Assembly (NCBI RefSeq): GCF_000308755.1 | Contig: NZ_BAGF01000013.1 | Location: 1 to 44,999 of the forward strand | Origin: Nocardia pneumoniae NBRC 100136 | Lineage (GTDB): Bacteria > Actinomycetota > Actinomycetes > Mycobacteriales > Mycobacteriaceae | Reading direction: 5' to 3' | DNA: 44,999 nt | The notes under the pieces: model-generated | The model's database searches: none | Told to the model about the DNA's origin: nothing | What the model saw: the letters and a program-made list of their open reading frames with translations, nothing else | Position numbers and translations under genes: made by a program | In this document: positions 41,497 to 44,999 of the stretch, in pieces | How the letters are laid out: every line of letters begins with the position of its first letter | Position numbering within the stretch: the stretch's first letter is position 1

Positions 41497-42167
41497 CCAG
41501 CCTCGAGAAGAAGGCCAACCTCACGCTGCCGGTCAAGGAGATCGGCGGCAAGACCAACGGCACCGTCGACCTCCCCGCGGAGATCTTCGACGTGACCGCC
41601 AACATCGCGCTGATGCACCAGGTCGTCGTGGCCCAGCAGGCCGCGGCCCGCCAGGGCACCCACGCGACCAAGACCCGCGGCCAGGTGCGCGGTGGCGGCA
41701 AGAAGCCCTACCGGCAGAAGGGCACCGGTCGCGCCCGCCAGGGTTCGACCCGCGCGCCGCAGTTCACCGGCGGTGGCACCGTGCACGGCCCGCAGCCGCG
41801 CGACTACAGCCAGCGCCTGCCCAAGAAGATGAAGGCCGCCGCCCTGCGTGGCGCCCTGTCCGACCGGGCCCGCAACGAGCGCATCCACGTGATCACCGAA
41901 CTGGTGGCCGGCCAGACCCCGTCCACCAAGACCGCCAAGACCTTCCTGTCCGAGCTGTCGGACCGCAAGAAGTTCCTGGTCGTGGTCGGCCGCGAGGACG
42001 TCGCCGCGTGGAAGAGCGTGGCGAACCTGGAGAACGTGCACCCGATCGCTCCGGACCAGCTCAACACCTACGACGTGCTCAACAGCGACGACGTGGTGTT
42101 CAGCGTCGAGGCGCTCAACGCGTTCGTGCACGGCCCGGCCGAGGCTGCACAGGAGGAGAGCAAGTGA
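41493..42167 (+). CDS. rplD: 50S ribosomal protein L4
   Basis: 224-residue ribosomal protein L4. The extended loop [23 protein letters not shown] reaches the exit tunnel (shown here only by its family position, about residues 60-90). It overlaps rplC by 4 nt (ATGA) and rplW by 4 nt (GTGA), so translation is coupled. In some bacteria L4 represses its own operon through the mRNA leader. Confidence 0.97.
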   Translation: MTSLEKKANLTLPVKEIGGKTNGTVDLPAEIFDVTANIALMHQVVVAQQAAARQGTHATKTRGQVRGGGKKPYRQKGTGRARQGSTRAPQFTGGGTVHGPQPRDYSQRLPKKMKAAALRGALSDRARNERIHVITELVAGQTPSTKTAKTFLSELSDRKKFLVVVGREDVAAWKSVANLENVHPIAPDQLNTYDVLNSDDVVFSVEALNAFVHGPAEAAQEESK

Positions 42168-42469
42168 CCACCATCGCCGACCCCCGCGACATTCTGCTGG
42201 CGCCGGTCATCTCCGAGAAGTCCTACGGACTGATCGAGGAAGGCACCTACACCTTCCTGGTGCACCCGGACTCCAACAAGACGCAGATCAAGATCGCCGT
42301 GGAGAAGGTCTTCGGTGTGAAGGTGACCAGCGTCAACACCGCCAACCGTCAGGGCAAGCGCAAGCGGACCCGCTTCGGTTACGGCAAGCGCAAGAACACC
42401 AAGCGCGCGCTCGTGACCATCTCGGCCGACAGCAAGCCCATCGAGATCTTCGGAGGCCCGGTCGCGTAA
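42164..42469 (+). CDS. rplW: 50S ribosomal protein L23
   Basis: 101-residue ribosomal protein L23, located at the peptide exit site where signal recognition particle and trigger factor dock. [20 protein letters not shown] and [16 protein letters not shown] are family marks. The start is GTG at 42164, overlapping the rplD stop, with AGGAGGAG immediately upstream. Confidence 0.97.
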   Translation: MTTIADPRDILLAPVISEKSYGLIEEGTYTFLVHPDSNKTQIKIAVEKVFGVKVTSVNTANRQGKRKRTRFGYGKRKNTKRALVTISADSKPIEIFGGPVA

Positions 42470-42502
42470 GCGCCCGGGATTCCAGAAAGCAGAGAAGAAC
42501 TC

Positions 42503-43339
42503 ATGGCAATCCGTAAGTACAAGCCGACAACGCCGGGCCGTCGTGGCGCCAGCGTCTCGGACTTCGCCGAGATCACCCGGTCGACCCCGGAGAAGTCGCT
42601 GCTGCGCCCGCTGTCCAAGTCCGGCGGCCGCAACGCCCACGGCCGGATCACCACCCGCCACCGCGGCGGCGGTCACAAGCGTGCCTACCGTCTGATCGAC
42701 TTCCGTCGCCTGGACAAGGACGGCATCCCGGCCAAGGTCGCGCACATCGAGTACGACCCGAACCGGACCGCGAACATCGCGCTGCTGCACTACGTGGACG
42801 GCGAGAAGCGCTACATCATCGCCCCCAAGGGCGTGTCGCAGGGCACCCGCATCGAGTCCGGCCCGACGGCCGACATCAAGCCGGGCAACAACCTGCCGCT
42901 GCGCAACATCCCGACCGGTACCACCATCCACGCGGTGGAGCTGCGTCCGGGCGGCGGCGCCAAGCTGGCCCGCTCGGCCGGTATGAGCATCCAGCTGCTC
43001 GGTAAGGAAGGCCCCTACGCCACGCTGCGTATGCCCTCCGGCGAGATCCGCCGCGTCGACGTGCGCTGCCGCGCCACCGTCGGCGAGGTCGGCAACGCCG
43101 AGCAGTCGAACATCAACTGGGGCAAGGCCGGCCGCATGCGCTGGAAGGGTCGCCGCCCCACGGTCCGTGGTGTCGTCATGAACCCGGTCGACCACCCGCA
43201 TGGTGGTGGTGAGGGCAAGACCTCCGGTGGTCGCCACCCGGTCTCGCCGTGGGGTCAGCCGGAAGGCCGCACCCGCAAGCCCAACCGTCCGAGCGACAAG
43301 CTCATCGTCCGCCGCCGCAAGACCGGCAAGAAGCGCTGA
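42503..43339 (+). CDS. rplB: 50S ribosomal protein L2
   Basis: 278-residue ribosomal protein L2, needed for subunit association and peptidyl transfer. [15 protein letters not shown] and the C-terminal [19 protein letters not shown] segment, which includes the universally conserved His near the peptidyl-transferase centre, are present. It starts 33 nt after rplW with AGAGAAGAACTC upstream of the ATG. Confidence 0.98.
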   Translation: MAIRKYKPTTPGRRGASVSDFAEITRSTPEKSLLRPLSKSGGRNAHGRITTRHRGGGHKRAYRLIDFRRLDKDGIPAKVAHIEYDPNRTANIALLHYVDGEKRYIIAPKGVSQGTRIESGPTADIKPGNNLPLRNIPTGTTIHAVELRPGGGAKLARSAGMSIQLLGKEGPYATLRMPSGEIRRVDVRCRATVGEVGNAEQSNINWGKAGRMRWKGRRPTVRGVVMNPVDHPHGGGEGKTSGGRHPVSPWGQPEGRTRKPNRPSDKLIVRRRKTGKKR

Positions 43340-43354
43340 AGGAGGAGGTAAGAA

Positions 43355-43636
43355 ATGCCACGCAGCCTCAAGAAAGGCCCGTTTGTCGACGACCACCTCC
43401 TCAAGAAGGTGGACGTGCAGAACGAGAAGGGCACCAAGCAGGTCATCAAGACCTGGTCGCGTCGTTCGACCATCATCCCCGATTTCATCGGGCACACCTT
43501 CGCCGTCCACGACGGCCGCAAGCACGTGCCGGTGTTCGTCTCGGAGTCCATGGTCGGGCACAAGCTCGGTGAGTTCGCGCCGACCAGGACGTTCAAGAGC
43601 CACGTCAAGGAAGACCGGAAGAGCAAGCGGCGATGA
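43355..43636 (+). CDS. rpsS: 30S ribosomal protein S19
   Basis: 93-residue ribosomal protein S19 of the small-subunit head. [18 protein letters not shown] and the stretch around [15 protein letters not shown] are diagnostic. A very strong Shine-Dalgarno AAGGAGGAGG precedes the ATG. The stop overlaps the rplV start. Confidence 0.98.
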   Translation: MPRSLKKGPFVDDHLLKKVDVQNEKGTKQVIKTWSRRSTIIPDFIGHTFAVHDGRKHVPVFVSESMVGHKLGEFAPTRTFKSHVKEDRKSKRR

Positions 43637-44034
43637 CGACTGAGACTCAGAACCCGACTGCGCGCGCGACCGCCAAGTACGTTCGCGTCACCCCGATGAA
43701 GGCACGCCGTGTCGTGGACCTGGTCCGCGGCAAGCGCGTCGAGGACGCCCTCGCCCTGCTGAAGTTCGCGCCCCAGGCCGCGAGCGAGCCGGTCGCCAAG
43801 GTCGTCGCCAGCGCCGCGGCCAACGCCGAGAACAACCTCGGCCTGAACCCGGCCACGCTGGTCATCTCGACGGCCTACGTCGACGAGGGCGCCACCATGA
43901 AGCGGTTCCAGCCCCGTGCCCAGGGCCGTGCGTTCCGCATCCGCAAGCGCACCAGCCACATCACCATCGAGGTCGAGAGCATCCCCACCGCCGGTGGATC
44001 CACTCGTAACCGCCGGAAGGGAGGGGCAAAGTAA
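43633..44034 (+). CDS. rplV: 50S ribosomal protein L22
   Basis: 133-residue ribosomal protein L22, whose beta-hairpin lines the exit tunnel and is a macrolide-resistance site. [20 protein letters not shown] and [16 protein letters not shown] are typical. ATG at 43633 overlaps the rpsS stop by 4 nt. The C-terminal tail is basic and low complexity, as in mycobacterial L22. Confidence 0.97.
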   Translation: MTTETQNPTARATAKYVRVTPMKARRVVDLVRGKRVEDALALLKFAPQAASEPVAKVVASAAANAENNLGLNPATLVISTAYVDEGATMKRFQPRAQGRAFRIRKRTSHITIEVESIPTAGGSTRNRRKGGAK

Positions 44035-44829
<795 letters not shown>

Positions 44830-44832
44830 CGC

Positions 44833-44999
44833 ATGCTGATGCCTCGTAAGGTGAAGCACCGCAAGCAGCATCACCCGGGCCGTTCCGGCATGGCCAAGGG
44901 CGGCACCTCGGTGGCGTTCGGCGAGTACGGCATCCAGGCGCTGGAGCCGGGCTACGTCACCAACCGGCAGATCGAGTCGGCGCGTATCGCGATGACTCG
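44833..44999 (+). CDS. rplP: 50S ribosomal protein L16, 3'-truncated by window edge
   Basis: The first 55 codons of ribosomal protein L16 begin at the ATG 3 nt after the rpsC stop: [19 protein letters not shown] and later [14 protein letters not shown] are unmistakable. GGAGGG just upstream, inside the end of rpsC, is the ribosome site. The rest of the gene lies beyond the right edge. Confidence 0.97.
   Translation, partial: MLMPRKVKHRKQHHPGRSGMAKGGTSVAFGEYGIQALEPGYVTNRQIESARIAMT

Overview
The window looks like a chromosomal segment of a high-GC, mycolic-acid-bearing actinobacterium, most likely Nocardia or a close relative. The support is very high GC with strong G/C at third codon positions, two antigen-85-type mycolyltransferase-like secreted proteins, a DrrABC-type exporter, and S10-operon ribosomal proteins that read like mycobacterial/nocardial orthologues. 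The genus is inferred; no rRNA is present.

Layout. (1) 1-26415: two giant co-directional nonribosomal peptide synthetase (NRPS) genes. The first is cut by the left edge and reads (C)-A-T-C-A-T-C-A-T-TE. The second reads A-T-C-A-T-C-A-T-C-A-T-E*-C-A-T-TE, where E* is an epimerase-like domain that has lost its catalytic residues. Both end in an EntF-like thioesterase. Three of the eight A domains carry one identical ten-residue specificity code and two others share a second one; large A-T-C blocks are near-identical at DNA level. No MbtH-like gene, tailoring enzyme or phosphopantetheinyl transferase is visible. (2) 26576-27643: an exported mycolyltransferase-like esterase, closed by a strong bidirectional hairpin. 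(3) 27728-32522: a lipid/aldehyde-type group: an extended SDR and a crotonase (minus), a TetR-type regulator with two DNA-binding domains in one chain (plus), and an aldehyde dehydrogenase homologue lacking its catalytic Cys (minus). (4) 32953-35620: drrABC-like ABC exporter in one overlapping operon, closed by a second strong hairpin. (5) 35681-37220: a small secreted protein and a lycopene-cyclase-family flavoprotein (minus). (6) 37454-39412: a second mycolyltransferase-like protein followed 15 nt later by a secreted lipase. (7) 39526-40002: a DUF4442 hotdog protein (minus). (8) 40003-44999: a structured leader and the S10 ribosomal protein operon rpsJ-rplC-rplD-rplW-rplB-rpsS-rplV-rpsC-rplP, running off the right edge.

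How it fits together. The NRPS pair would make one or two peptides of unknown structure, and DrrABC is a plausible but unproven exporter. The neighbouring genes are mostly envelope- or lipid-related. Several proteins keep their family fold but have lost textbook catalytic residues: the E domain (His and Glu), the ALDH (Cys), the SDR (Tyr) and the crotonase (Glu pair). That concentration is the most notable feature of the window besides the NRPS architecture.
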